DNA from: CAYNFQ01 sp964396715
GTDB lineage: Bacteria; Patescibacteriota; Microgenomatia; Daviesbacterales; UBA10151
Reading direction: 5' to 3'
Length of the DNA stretch: 64,000 bases
Assembly: GCA_964396715.1 (NCBI GenBank)
Contig: CAYNFQ010000002.1
Location: 26,465 to 90,464 of the forward strand
This document shows positions 48,323-56,938 of this stretch, piece after piece. The notes beneath the pieces are model-generated. The model was not told the DNA's origin and did no database searches. It was given only the letters and a program-made list of their open reading frames with translations. Within the stretch, counting starts at the first letter, position 1. Each line of letters begins with the position of its first letter. The translations under genes and the position numbers were made by a program.

Positions 48323-49252
48323 ATGAAAAATATAACTATTTTATGCCCGAAGTCAGAGTTTACTTTAAACCAACTTCAAAAACTTGAGCATGCAGGACAA
48401 GTCTCATTTATTGAAAGTGGTAAAGAGAGTTCATTAAAAGATTTAATCAAGCTCTCAAAAGAGGCAGACATACTTGCATTTTCAATCGACAAACTTGGTA
48501 AGCATGCTTCAGAGTGGTTGTCTGAGATACTGGAAAAGTCACCAAATGTTAAAGGTTTAGCATTAAATACAATCCATGCAGACTATGTTAACGAGGTATA
48601 TTGCAGAGAACGTGGCATTAGAGTTTTTACAGTTCTCGATTACAAAACTGAGGCTGTAGCCGAGCACGTAATCTTACTTTTGCTTGATTGTGCTAAAAGA
48701 TTTTCTATTAACGATAGAAGAACTTATCGACGGAAATATCAGCCAGAGTTAGGTTTTGAAACTAGAGGTAAAAGGCTAGGTATTGTTGGTTCAGATCAAA
48801 CGGCAGAAAGGGTTTGCCACCTAGCAAAAGCATTCGGAATGGCAGTATATGCTACAGAACGTTTTGAAGGTGCATATAGGGAATCCTTAGGTGGGTTGCT
48901 TTGTAGTTCGGAAATACTTACGATTCACCTGCCCGATACAGAGGAAAATAAAAAGTTTCTTTCTAAAGAAAGAATTGCACATCTTAAACAAGGAGCAATC
49001 GTTATAAATCTTTCAGGCAGAGATTTAGTCGATGAAAGAGCAATAGCAGAGGCATTAAAGACCGGAAAAGTGGATCAATACGTTTTTGAAGCAGAAAGCA
49101 TGGGGAAATCACCGCTTGCAGATGTAGAAACTGCAATTATGTTTAAGCCATTTAGCGGCTTAACTCACGAGGCATTTAAAAGAAGAGGGGACTCTTGGGT
49201 TATAAATATTGCTAATTTGGCAGGGAAATCGAGTTCCTTTCGGAGCTTGTAA
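48323..49252 (+). CDS. D-2-hydroxyacid dehydrogenase-like protein
   Basis: This 309-residue protein has an N-terminal lid and a Rossmann domain (GKRLGIVGSDQTAERVCHLA), NLSGRDLVDERAIAEALKTG and FEAES. The usual catalytic TPH is replaced by a FKPFSGLTHEA segment, so activity is uncertain. A strong SD (AAAGGAGG) sits 10 nt before ATG. It may have been acquired; it is not in an operon. The 200 nt after it (49253-49454) hold no gene. Confidence 0.75.
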   Translation: MKNITILCPKSEFTLNQLQKLEHAGQVSFIESGKESSLKDLIKLSKEADILAFSIDKLGKHASEWLSEILEKSPNVKGLALNTIHADYVNEVYCRERGIRVFTVLDYKTEAVAEHVILLLLDCAKRFSINDRRTYRRKYQPELGFETRGKRLGIVGSDQTAERVCHLAKAFGMAVYATERFEGAYRESLGGLLCSSEILTIHLPDTEENKKFLSKERIAHLKQGAIVINLSGRDLVDERAIAEALKTGKVDQYVFEAESMGKSPLADVETAIMFKPFSGLTHEAFKRRGDSWVINIANLAGKSSSFRSL

Positions 49253-49454
49253 GCGAGAAATCAATTTTAAGCTCTTGTAGATTGAGGTGAATCAATACGA
49301 GATACAAAACAGGTATCTTTCGCTGTGTTTGAGCTTATCGCTCGTTTTAAGCACGTTTAAAGAGCTTCTACGAGATGATTTGAGCTTCGGAATAAAGAAA
49401 CTTTACTAATCAATTAGGGAACTCTAAGGGCTTCGGTTTGAATCTTCTCAATTT

Positions 49455-50936
49455 TTACCGAAGATGAATATTTTTACCATCCAACATAGATTTATACCAA
49501 TCCACTTCAAACGGCATGCCACCCCATACCGATAAAGTATTATTGTAGTGTTTTGTAAGTTCTAAGAATCCTTCCGGTTTACTCTTAACTAAGTTTTTTG
49601 AATATTTTCTTAAAAAATCATTAGCTGGTCTATTAAATGTATTTAAGAAATGCAACACGTTATTGTTGTCTTTAATAAGAATAATTTGGAAAGGGTGGTC
49701 CTCAGAAGCTTTAAGGAAAAGATATCCGACTTGATTATTGTTCTGCAGCCAATTATTGAAATTATTGTCCAAGTCTTTGGCAGTATTATAAATCACTACG
49801 TCAGGTCTTCTTGAATTGGGGAAGCATAACAATTCTTTTTCATTAGGTCTATATAGACCCCATTTAACAATCAAAGTACAGCCCGAAAATTCATTTACCA
49901 ATAATTTCGTTATGGTTGGTATATCAGAGCCAAACATATATTTTTCACCTGTTTTGAGAAATGCGACTAGCGCTGCTTCTAACTTCTTTCCTATTAACTG
50001 TTCGATGGAATCTTTGTATTCCAAGTCGTCACCCATTCGGTTGACCATGACTGCTTCAATGATATCTTTATAATGCAGTAAATCCTCAACTTTCCATAAG
50101 ACCGTAGCATTATCTTGGAGGTTTAAATTCATGTTGCCTATGATTATTTGTTCATTGGCTTCGGATAAAACATCAACATCCCTATAGTCTCTTATCTGAT
50201 CTGCACTAATGTTTGTTTTGTTTCCGGTAAGGTTATGCATATAGTTGAGGAAATCAGCAGCATCTTGTTTTGTCACATCGTTAAAATATGCAATTTCAGT
50301 TAAACTGCATATTTCCTGGGGTGGCCTGGTTGGAATATATGTTTGATAACGAATAATATCTATCATCTTTTGAATCCTTGCATCCGGATTATTATTTTTA
50401 TCTTGCAAGTAGTTCACAAATTTTTCAGCACTGGATAATAAGTCTTGCTGTACAATGACTTTTCTTATTCCAGTGTGCATTGCTGAATGAGGAATCTGCA
50501 TAGTAAAGCAATCCCTATAACGTTGACCAAGTTTGAGAACAAAGAAAAACTTTTCAACTATTTGATAATATTCATCGGTGAAGTGTTCTTTTGCCCAATC
50601 TATGGCCGCTTGTCTTCCGATTTCACCCCGTAACCTTAACAGTTCCATTAGACAAGCAGAACCTTCTTGAGTAAAAATCTGAGCACTTCTCAATGATTGC
50701 CTTATCAAATCTTTGTCTTCCGGTTTCAGGTGTTTAATTTTCGGCAAGAGTTGATAGATTACCTCAGTTGCTTGTCCAAAATCGGTACTTCTTGATAAGA
50801 CACTATGAGTCAATTCGTGGATATGAGTAAGTTTAGTTGCTAGGGGATTGAGGAATAAGTTGCGAAAGTCTAAACCAACCCATCTATCTTCAGGGCTGTA
50901 TTTCCCTAAAATAGTACTGTGCCAATAACTGCTCAT
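49455..50936 (-). CDS. HELTH-type zinc metallopeptidase-like protein
   Basis: This 493-residue protein has KLTHIHELTHSVLS (HExxH at residues about 39-43) and FTQEGSACLMELLRL as a third-ligand helix. It resembles ImmA/IrrE or zincin-type peptidases only in this motif. The rest is alpha-helical with a long unrecognised C-terminal half. There is no signal peptide, so it is cytoplasmic. It may be a toxin- or repressor-cleaving protease, but that is a guess. Confidence 0.65.
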   Translation of the reverse strand: MSSYWHSTILGKYSPEDRWVGLDFRNLFLNPLATKLTHIHELTHSVLSRSTDFGQATEVIYQLLPKIKHLKPEDKDLIRQSLRSAQIFTQEGSACLMELLRLRGEIGRQAAIDWAKEHFTDEYYQIVEKFFFVLKLGQRYRDCFTMQIPHSAMHTGIRKVIVQQDLLSSAEKFVNYLQDKNNNPDARIQKMIDIIRYQTYIPTRPPQEICSLTEIAYFNDVTKQDAADFLNYMHNLTGNKTNISADQIRDYRDVDVLSEANEQIIIGNMNLNLQDNATVLWKVEDLLHYKDIIEAVMVNRMGDDLEYKDSIEQLIGKKLEAALVAFLKTGEKYMFGSDIPTITKLLVNEFSGCTLIVKWGLYRPNEKELLCFPNSRRPDVVIYNTAKDLDNNFNNWLQNNNQVGYLFLKASEDHPFQIILIKDNNNVLHFLNTFNRPANDFLRKYSKNLVKSKPEGFLELTKHYNNTLSVWGGMPFEVDWYKSMLDGKNIHLR

Positions 50937-51141
50937 GTTAATAATTATACGACTAGTTTATATAGTTACCGCCTTGGTTAGTTGTGAATTTGTTTTTTTA
51001 TCTTTCTCAAGCTTGTTTAGCCCATATCGGATTCTGAAAAGCTGTTATAATTGAATTCAAACTGTCAGTTCGATTAAGACTAGGAATACGGAGCCAGATA
51101 GTTCTTACCCGAACTAAATAAATTTCTACTGGGAGATCAAT

Positions 51142-52161
51142 ATGAGTAAAAATGTTAAAAATTTTAGTGATCTAATGGGAGCTTTGGACCAAACACGCAA
51201 GGCGTTCTATGTTATAGCCAAACCAGAGTGGGGAATTCTAGAGGAAGCAATAAATCTGTTTTTTGATCAAATGGTTTTAATCGGAGCTGTAGCTCAGAAA
51301 ACAGATGATGAAAAATATATAGTTGAGACTCTAATTACGGCATTTCGCCGCGTATTTGCCTCTGCAGTTCTTTTAGAAAGTGGTTTAATGCAAGAAGCGC
51401 AAATGCAACTAAGAAATGCTATTGATCTCATGCTTATTTCTATAGATATTACATATAGTAAAAGTAGTTTGGACGAGTGGAAAAAAACTGAAAAAGATAA
51501 TCTGAGAGAGGAATTTTCAAAAGATTGGTATTTTAGCAAGCAGAAAATCTGTAAAAGAATTAAACTAAATGAGGAAAATATTTATCCCGATTTGGAGAGA
51601 GATTTAGCTGTAGATCCCAATGGAGAATTCAATTGGAGTCTTGCTAAAGAATGGGTTAAGATATCCAATGAAGTCCTGCATACTTACTCGCAGGCACAAT
51701 TGCGTTCACTATTTGATGACTTCGGCAGTTTTCAACTACTAGGTTTAAAAGACAAAAGTGGTTATAAAGAAAGTTTTAAGACTTACAGTAAAATTATCCT
51801 TACGATAATTTCTTTATTAATTGGAGTCCCCAGATATAGAAAGATGATCGGAAAAAGTATTCAACTCACATCTCAAGCTAATAATTTTGCGGAAAGATAT
51901 AAAAAATTAATGACCTCACTGGGGCCACCCCTAGCGGTAGAGGTTAAAGATGAAGAGAAAGTCAGTTTAGTAACTGAAAGTAAAATTATCAAAAAGGGAA
52001 ACATAAAGTTTACTAAGAGTGAGATGGCAGAAGAGCTGAAGAAGCTAAATTTGAATTTTGACATTAGTTCATTTCCTGATAATGCAGTTATTTATGGATA
52101 TGAAATAGATTTGACGGACCCTAAAGATCCAGTTTTCAAAGGAACTTTTACACCTAGATGA
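51142..52161 (+). CDS. unknown alpha-helical protein (DUF5677/HEPN-like?)
   Basis: This 339-residue protein has FRRVFASAVLLESGLMQEAQ and LRNAIDLMLI, as in DUF5677-like and HEPN-like helical proteins, later NEVLHTYSQAQLRSLFDDFG. A basic C-terminal part (VESKI-type words) ends with IDLTDPKDPVFKGTFTPR. If HEPN, it would be an RNase or nucleotidyl partner; the Rx4-6H motif is not clear. A TATAAT box lies at about 51046. Confidence 0.5.
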   Translation: MSKNVKNFSDLMGALDQTRKAFYVIAKPEWGILEEAINLFFDQMVLIGAVAQKTDDEKYIVETLITAFRRVFASAVLLESGLMQEAQMQLRNAIDLMLISIDITYSKSSLDEWKKTEKDNLREEFSKDWYFSKQKICKRIKLNEENIYPDLERDLAVDPNGEFNWSLAKEWVKISNEVLHTYSQAQLRSLFDDFGSFQLLGLKDKSGYKESFKTYSKIILTIISLLIGVPRYRKMIGKSIQLTSQANNFAERYKKLMTSLGPPLAVEVKDEEKVSLVTESKIIKKGNIKFTKSEMAEELKKLNLNFDISSFPDNAVIYGYEIDLTDPKDPVFKGTFTPR

Positions 52162-52202
52162 CAGTTAATTGTGTTTGAGTACCTTCCTACAAAGGGAGCA
52201 AA

Positions 52203-52706
52203 ATGAATACTTTATTCCAATATCGAGCTAATGGAAATTGTTTTTCTAACTGTTTTATTAAGGGGTGTCAGCTATTCAGAGATTCAAATCTTATAGATAT
52301 AGAGAAGCCAGAGCTAATAGTTTTTAACGAGGAAACACTTAGAACTAAAGGTAAAACTGAATATGAGCCAGCTCTAAATTACCTGATTAGAAATAAATAT
52401 CAAATGAAAATTATGGATCCGAATCCTGAGAACGATTATGGTATTAATGTGTCAAAAGTTAGTTTGTCTAAAAAGAGATTTAAAATAGCAGATGTTCATA
52501 GATTACTTGATGATGGATGGTGTGTAATTCCTTCTGCCATAGGGAAGGATGGAATACATGCAACGCACGCCATACTTATATTCCAAGATCAGATTTGGGA
52601 TCCGATGAATGAAGATCTTTGGGTATCACCTAAGGATTTGACAGGCTTTAATGCTTATTTTCCTGCTAACGAACTTAACAGACACATATTTGCATTCAAG
52701 AAATAA
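52203..52706 (+). CDS. papain-fold-like cysteine protease candidate
   Basis: This 167-residue protein has YRANGNCFSNCFIKGC with a candidate nucleophile Cys near residue 13, and ATHAILIFQDQIWDPMNEDL with His and Asp in the right order for a papain/C39/transglutaminase fold. There is no signal peptide. A weak GGGAGC precedes ATG. It may process a peptide product of the adjacent genes. Inference from motif order only. Confidence 0.55.
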   Translation: MNTLFQYRANGNCFSNCFIKGCQLFRDSNLIDIEKPELIVFNEETLRTKGKTEYEPALNYLIRNKYQMKIMDPNPENDYGINVSKVSLSKKRFKIADVHRLLDDGWCVIPSAIGKDGIHATHAILIFQDQIWDPMNEDLWVSPKDLTGFNAYFPANELNRHIFAFKK

Positions 52707-52729
52707 CATAGTGGCATATATTTATTTAA

Positions 52730-53266
52730 ATGAGAATACCTATAACAGAAAAAGAGCTATTTCAGGAGATTGCTGAAAGTATTGATAATTTGAAGAGTTT
52801 CTTAAAAGATATTTTAAAGGATCAAAAATTAGCAAGAATAAAACCACTTTCCGTTGAACTGAGAAAATTGCTAAATCCCAAAATCGAAGGAGATGGTCTC
52901 CTAGCAAGAGCAGAACAAGTATTTGGTATAGAGCTTCATTTTCCTGAGAAATCCAAAACTCTTCCCCGCACTGAAGTAATAGTAACGCTTGATGAGTATA
53001 TAAATAGACTGGCTTTTAGTTTAGGAGGTAGAGCTGTAACAAGAATTCAACTTGTGAAAGTAGTTGCTGATCAGAAAGGAGCGCATGTTGACCCGCGTCC
53101 AGATGTTTTACATATTCAATCGAAAGGGGTAATTTTACCCTTGGGTAACCCTGCAAGAAATAAACTTTTCTTTGAGCAAAATTATCAATATCTAATCTCT
53201 TTTACTATTACTGTTATGAGTGTGGTAGAAGAACAAATTATTAAAAGGTTTGAAAATAGTTTCTAA
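52730..53266 (+). CDS. unknown 178-residue protein with ADQKGAHVD motif
   Basis: Residues about 90-125 read TLDEYINRLAFSLGGRAVT and RIQLVKVVADQKGAHVDPRP, a pattern seen in stand-alone bacterial hypotheticals. The N-terminal half is helical and charged. Probably co-transcribed with the previous gene (23 nt apart). Function not known. Confidence 0.55.
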   Translation: MRIPITEKELFQEIAESIDNLKSFLKDILKDQKLARIKPLSVELRKLLNPKIEGDGLLARAEQVFGIELHFPEKSKTLPRTEVIVTLDEYINRLAFSLGGRAVTRIQLVKVVADQKGAHVDPRPDVLHIQSKGVILPLGNPARNKLFFEQNYQYLISFTITVMSVVEEQIIKRFENSF

Positions 53267-53346
53267 CATTAGACACTAAGCGGAGTCAATAGGGCTTATT
53301 AGAACAAGCTAAATAAACACTTTTGAACAACTAAAAACCAGTTTGT

Positions 53347-53420
53347 TTAAGAAGCCGGGGAGTCTATTTCTTCAAGCAGTGCCTTTATCTCATCAAAGTT
53401 AAGCTTTTTTGGTAAGTAAC
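53347..53420 (-). pseudogene. C-terminal gene remnant
   Basis: On the minus strand, GYLPKKLNFDEIKALLEEID then SPAS and a stop reads like a natural C-terminus but has no matching upstream body, which is overlapped by the next gene's promoter. Low confidence. Confidence 0.35.
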
Positions 53421-53480
53421 CCCCCAGGCAGGGGAGCAAAATTGACCCATGAAGATTCTTACTACAACCACTTCCAGCTT

Positions 53481-53489
53481 TGATATAAT
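53481..53489 (+). promoter_or_regulatory. extended -10 promoter, leaderless
   Basis: TGATATAAT ends 7 nt before the ATG at 53497, supporting this start over the upstream one at 53449. Confidence 0.6.
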
Positions 53490-53496
53490 CTACCAT

Positions 53497-54312
53497 ATGA
53501 CCGATCAAGGTAAAGAACAGCAAGTTAATATAGAGCCTGATGTGGCTGTAACAAGAAACTTTCTTGAAGCGCATAAAGTTCCTTTAGCGCAAGGTTTAAT
53601 AGATATTTTACGTTCTTCAAAGATTATTCTAATAGGAGATGCACACACGCCTGCAGGAGAAAGATTGAGAACTGATATAGCTTCGACTTTACCTCAACTG
53701 AGCGCTGAGGGAGGGATTACGAGTGTAGCAGTGGAACTAGACAGTATCCATCAGCAGAGAGTTGATGATTTGGAAGCAGACAATCCAGATTTAGAAAGTG
53801 CAATTTCCGATATTGCGCCTGCGGGTTGGTATCCTGGCAATATAGCATTTCTAGTTGCAGCTAAAAGATTAGGGCTTAAAATCATTTGTATAGATTTAAC
53901 AAATAGACAAAAAAATAGTTTATCCAAAAACAATACAATGTGGCAAAATATGCGAAATAGTCATATGTTTCAAAGTCTTGAAAAAACTATTACAGAAGAT
54001 GATAAAATCTTGGTTTTAGTAGGAGCAGATCACATTCATAGGCAAATAGTTGAAAGAGGTGTAGGGCTAGAGAGCATAAGACCATTAGGAATGCGTCTGA
54101 CTGAAAAATATGGAGACTCTCTAATTAGGTCTGTTAGACCAGCATATAGAGAGGGAGGCGGGCATTTTGATAATTTGTTACCTTTTATGTCAAAAACCCC
54201 AACAATAGCAGAGGTTATTAATAAAGATGATCCTATTACAATAGTTCCAGATCAAGGTCCAGTTAAAGGAGATTCTCGTGTTTCAGCTACTGATTATGTA
54301 GTGATTGCATAA
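53497..54312 (+). CDS. ChaN/EreA/TIKI-like superfamily protein
   Basis: The start is chosen by the promoter. About 271 residues. SSKIILIGDAHTPAGERLRT, GITSVAVELDSIHQQRVDDL and DKILVLVGADHIHRQIVERG fit the fold of ChaN, erythromycin esterase and TIKI/TraB proteins, which share a (D/E)xH and a distal GxxH. The substrate is unknown; no signal peptide is seen. The final codons overlap an opposite small ORF. Confidence 0.65.
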   Translation: MTDQGKEQQVNIEPDVAVTRNFLEAHKVPLAQGLIDILRSSKIILIGDAHTPAGERLRTDIASTLPQLSAEGGITSVAVELDSIHQQRVDDLEADNPDLESAISDIAPAGWYPGNIAFLVAAKRLGLKIICIDLTNRQKNSLSKNNTMWQNMRNSHMFQSLEKTITEDDKILVLVGADHIHRQIVERGVGLESIRPLGMRLTEKYGDSLIRSVRPAYREGGGHFDNLLPFMSKTPTIAEVINKDDPITIVPDQGPVKGDSRVSATDYVVIA

Positions 54313-54440
54313 GAACTGTTGCTTTGTAGCCTCTTAATTTCTTCCCATCTGGCTTTAAGTATTCCCATTTCAATAACATCATCAAAAGTCTTTAATATGC
54401 TTGATACTCCCTCTATAATAACTTCAGAGCTGGGGAGCAT
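54294..54440 (-). CDS. unknown 48-residue ORF, paralog of 56012-56168
   Basis: On minus: MLPSSEVIIEGVSSILKTFD, DVIEMGILKARWEEIKRLQS, then a stop inside the opposite gene. A related sequence (MLPNPDILIPTIEKILRAFE, later ARREEIKRLPTQ) lies at 56012-56168 with a frameshift. Two diverged copies argue for real coding sequence, perhaps a small antitoxin-like protein. Confidence 0.45.
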   Translation of the reverse strand: MLPSSEVIIEGVSSILKTFDDVIEMGILKARWEEIKRLQSNSSYAITT

Positions 54441-54469
54441 AAATATATCAAAATACATCAAAACATAGC

Positions 54470-54547
54470 TTGACAGATGGAGGTAAATGGAGTATATTTA
54501 CATCATAAACGCCTCAGCTAGTACCGCAAGGTCCGCTGAGGTTTTTT
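54470..54547 (+). ncRNA. consensus promoter followed at once by a terminator
   Basis: TTGACA (54470-54475), 17 nt, TATATT (54493-54498). A terminator follows: CCTCAGC (54512-54518) and GCTGAGG (54535-54541) plus T6 (54542-54547). The predicted transcript is only about 40-45 nt. A separate extended -10 (TGATAAAAT, 54549-54557) serves the NYN gene beyond it. Confidence 0.6.
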
Positions 54548-54563
54548 ATGATAAAATCTCCCT

Positions 54564-55145
54564 ATGGTAAAATCTATTCTATTCATTGATGGTGAGAATT
54601 TTCTGCACAAAATCGAGGAAGTTTTAAAAGAAGAGGGAATCGATAAGGATAAATTAGATCTAGCCTCAATTGATTTAGATAATCTATTTAAAGAACCGCT
54701 CAAAGCTTTTAGTATTTTCAGGAAGATATTCTATGTTTCCAGATTACATTTTCACCCTGAGACTAAAAAGAAGTCACTAGAGTTAATCAGATTCCAAAGA
54801 AAGTTAAGAAATAATCTGGTTAAGCAAGGTTTTGAATTTGTTATTGCCGGTAATGTTAGAGCTCAAAAGGTAGGGAATAAAATAGTTTTCAGGGAAAAGG
54901 GCGTAGATGTAAAAATAGGGGTTGATCTTGTTGCTTTTGCTTGTGATAAAAAACTGGAAACAGCCATTCTGTGTAGCTCAGATTCTGATTTACAACCTGC
55001 TGTAGCAGAATTAAAACAAAGGCGTGTAGAAATAGTTTATGTTGGTTTTGAAACTAACCCAAACAAAGGGTTATCTTATACAACTAATAGGACAATTCTT
55101 CTAAGGAATTCTGAAGTTATTGAAGGTTGCCCAAAGGTAAGTTAA
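54564..55145 (+). CDS. NYN/PIN-like (LabA/DUF88) nuclease
   Basis: This 193-residue protein has SILFIDGENFLHKIEEVL at the N-terminus (the first acidic pair), KGVDVKIGVDLVAFACDKKL with a central Asp pair, and ETAILCSSDSDLQPAVAELK with the third Asp cluster. This is the NYN nuclease fold of LabA/Limkain proteins, likely acting on RNA. The extended -10 ends 6 nt before ATG, so a leaderless mRNA is expected. Confidence 0.88.
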   Translation: MVKSILFIDGENFLHKIEEVLKEEGIDKDKLDLASIDLDNLFKEPLKAFSIFRKIFYVSRLHFHPETKKKSLELIRFQRKLRNNLVKQGFEFVIAGNVRAQKVGNKIVFREKGVDVKIGVDLVAFACDKKLETAILCSSDSDLQPAVAELKQRRVEIVYVGFETNPNKGLSYTTNRTILLRNSEVIEGCPKVS

Positions 55146-55268
55146 ATTTGTATCGCGAGTAATTTTTGGGTCTGTTGCAGATTAAGCTCCGGGTACTCAA
55201 TCTCCTCTATCCAACCAGTCTTCCCAAACTCATCCCACTTTGATAAAATATCTAAAATCGTCCTGTCG
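55142..55268 (-). pseudogene. C-terminal gene remnant
   Basis: Minus frame reads ADRTILDILSKWDEFGKTGW, IEEIEYPELNLQQTQKLLAI, then a stop at 55142-55144. An in-frame TGA lies just upstream, so only the tail remains. It fills the space between the NYN and TrmO genes. Confidence 0.5.
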
Positions 55269-55328
55269 GCCGAGCCAAATCTTCACGCGACTTTTTGTGC
55301 TAAAATGATAGTTGCTCAAAGCTACACT

Positions 55329-55811
55329 ATGAAAACAATCTTTTGCGAGTTTCTTGATAATCAAAACAAAAATGGTTTGATTACCATCAAACCGCTGGGA
55401 AAAGCAAAAAATAGCGTTTCTAAACCAACACTACCAGGCTGGAAGGATGTTATTACAGAGATTGTGATTGATAAAAGATATACCGAAGGTTTAGATGGGA
55501 TTGAGGGTTACTCTCATGTAATCATCGTTTACTGGATGGACCAAGAGCGTGAGTGCCATCTCAAGCATCATCCCCAAGGAAGAGAAGATATCCCATATGT
55601 GGGAATTTTTGCCTGCCGTTGCCCACAGCGGCCAAATAGAATTGCCATATCTACAGTAGAGTTAGTTAGAAGAAGGGGTAACCTTATAACAGTTAAGGGT
55701 CTGGATATTGTCAGTGGTACGCCTATATTGGATATTAAGCCCTATACCTTCCAATATGACCAAGTTGAGAAAGCCAAAGTTCCCAAATGGGTAAGCAAGC
55801 TTGTTTTCTAA
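55329..55811 (+). CDS. trmO: TrmO/TsaA-family tRNA methyltransferase
   Basis: A TGCTAAAAT box (55298-55306) overlaps the upstream ATG at 55305, so I use ATG 55329 (MKTIFCEF), 160 residues. The TsaA barrel shows IEGYSHVIIVYWMDQERECH, then FACRCPQRPNRIAISTVELV and GLDIVSGTPILDIKPY. TrmO members methylate t6A37 in tRNA-Thr. The catalytic segments appear intact. Confidence 0.85.
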   Translation: MKTIFCEFLDNQNKNGLITIKPLGKAKNSVSKPTLPGWKDVITEIVIDKRYTEGLDGIEGYSHVIIVYWMDQERECHLKHHPQGREDIPYVGIFACRCPQRPNRIAISTVELVRRRGNLITVKGLDIVSGTPILDIKPYTFQYDQVEKAKVPKWVSKLVF

Positions 55812-55817
55812 TAAGCT

Positions 55818-56008
55818 ATGAAGAGGATAATAATTATTGCCATTTTTATCATTACCTTAGTTATCACACCGTCTGTGGTTTTCGCCCAAGGAATGATGGG
55901 TTCGGCAAGCCCTTCGGTAGGTCACCACTGGATATTCTAAAAGAGAGGTATGCTCGAGGGGGAATAGGTAAAAAAGAATTTGAAGAGATGAAAAAGGATT
56001 TAAGATAG
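55818..56008 (+). pseudogene. frameshifted SHOCT-domain gene
   Basis: ATG 55818 begins KRIIIIAIFIITLVITPSVV then FAQGMMGSASP, an exported N-terminus, which soon stops. The other frame continues PLDILKERYARGGIGKKEFE then EMKKDLR, a SHOCT domain. One base change would restore a signal-peptide plus SHOCT protein. A further SHOCT fragment lies at 59161-59202. Confidence 0.7.
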
Positions 56009-56011
56009 GGT

Positions 56012-56168
56012 TTAGGCGATAGCAGGTTGTGTTGGTAGTCTTTTAATCTCTTCCCGTCTGGCTCTTATCAACTCTATCTAAATAACCCTCCAAAGGCGGG
56101 CAGGCATTCTCAAATGCCCTTAATATCTTTTCAATTGTTGGTATAAGAATGTCAGGGTTAGGGAGCAT
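56012..56168 (-). pseudogene. frameshifted paralog of the 48-residue ORF
   Basis: ATG 56168 reads MLPNPDILIPTIEKILRAFE and then goes out of frame; the second frame ends ELIRARREEIKRLPTQPAIA at 56012. The match to the 54294 ORF spans both frames, indicating a single frameshift. Confidence 0.55.
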
Positions 56169-56169
56169 A

Positions 56170-56198
56170 TTGACAAATGATATGTTTTGTCATAAACT
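56170..56198 (+). promoter_or_regulatory. promoter and inverted repeat of the second BrnTA-like pair
   Basis: TTGACA (56170-56175), 17 nt, TAAACT (56193-56198). TGACAAA (56171-56177) and TTTGTCA (56186-56192) form an inverted repeat in the spacer, the right place for an antitoxin operator. Confidence 0.65.
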
Positions 56199-56204
56199 TA
56201 ATAA

Positions 56205-56486
56205 GTGAAGTATTATGATTGGGATGAAGAGAAGAATGCTAGGTTAACAGAAGAACGTGAGGTTAGTTTTGAAGAGGTAGTAGATGCGATCGAGGATAAT
56301 CGGATTTTAGATAGGATTGACCATCCTAATAAAAAACGTTATCCAAACCAGAAAATAATGATTATTAGAATAAATAATTATGCTTTTATGGCTCCATTTG
56401 TAGAAGAAAAGGAAAAGATTTTTTTTAAAACAATCATTCCTAGTAGGGAGATGACTAAAAAATACTTGATTAAGGAGGATAAATAA
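56205..56486 (+). CDS. BrnT-like toxin, GTG start
   Basis: 93 residues: YYDWDEEKNARLTEEREVSF, EEVVDAIEDNRI, then KIMIIRINNYAFMAPFVEEK and FKTIIPSREMTKKYL. It matches the BrnT fold more loosely than the 31389 protein. GTG at 56205 has an AT-rich leader and no SD. It ends exactly at the antitoxin start. Confidence 0.75.
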   Translation: MKYYDWDEEKNARLTEEREVSFEEVVDAIEDNRILDRIDHPNKKRYPNQKIMIIRINNYAFMAPFVEEKEKIFFKTIIPSREMTKKYLIKEDK

Positions 56487-56759
56487 ATGCAATATTATGA
56501 GTTAGATAAAGAGGAAAAGGAAATTTTAGCAGAAGTTGAAAGAGGAGAATGGCTGCCTGTTAAAAATCTGGCAAAGGAAAAAAGACGTCTCAAGCAGATT
56601 GCCAGGAATACTCTTAATAAAACCAGGAATATCAATTTGAGGCTTTCCGAGAGGGATTTACAAAAATTAAAAGCTAAAGCTGTTAGAGAAGGTATTCCTT
56701 ATCAGACCTTGGCTTCTTCTATTCTTCATAAAGTGGCAAGCGGGAATCTATACCAATAA
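56487..56759 (+). CDS. CopG/BrnA-like antitoxin
   Basis: This 90-residue protein has a C-terminal ribbon-helix-helix (TRNINLRLSERDLQKLKAKA, REGIPYQTLASSILHKVASG). The N-terminus is acidic. It follows the toxin without a gap and would bind the inverted repeat at 56171-56192. Confidence 0.8.
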   Translation: MQYYELDKEEKEILAEVERGEWLPVKNLAKEKRRLKQIARNTLNKTRNINLRLSERDLQKLKAKAVREGIPYQTLASSILHKVASGNLYQ

Positions 56760-56829
56760 TTATTTGTATGCGGGCCGTGTCAAGCACGGAATGACAAAGT
56801 GCGAAACTCGTATATTGGCTCAAAGTTAT

Positions 56830-56882
56830 CTGCTGACTCTAACAAAGCTAGTCCTAACTGCTCCAACTCAGTGGAGCCAGGA
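56830..56882 (+). repeat. 50-bp direct repeat, left copy
   Basis: GCTGACTCTAACAAAGCTAG then TCCTAACTGCTCCAACTCAG matches 58043-58092 (GCTGATTCTAATAGAGCTAG then TCCTAAGCGCTCCAACTGAG) with few differences. The two copies flank the glycosidase-like gene. The rest of 56760-56938 has no gene. Confidence 0.65.
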
Positions 56883-56938
56883 ATACCTGATCCGAATTAA
56901 ATTCATGTTTCTGAATGTCCAGAGTGATTTGGATTAAA

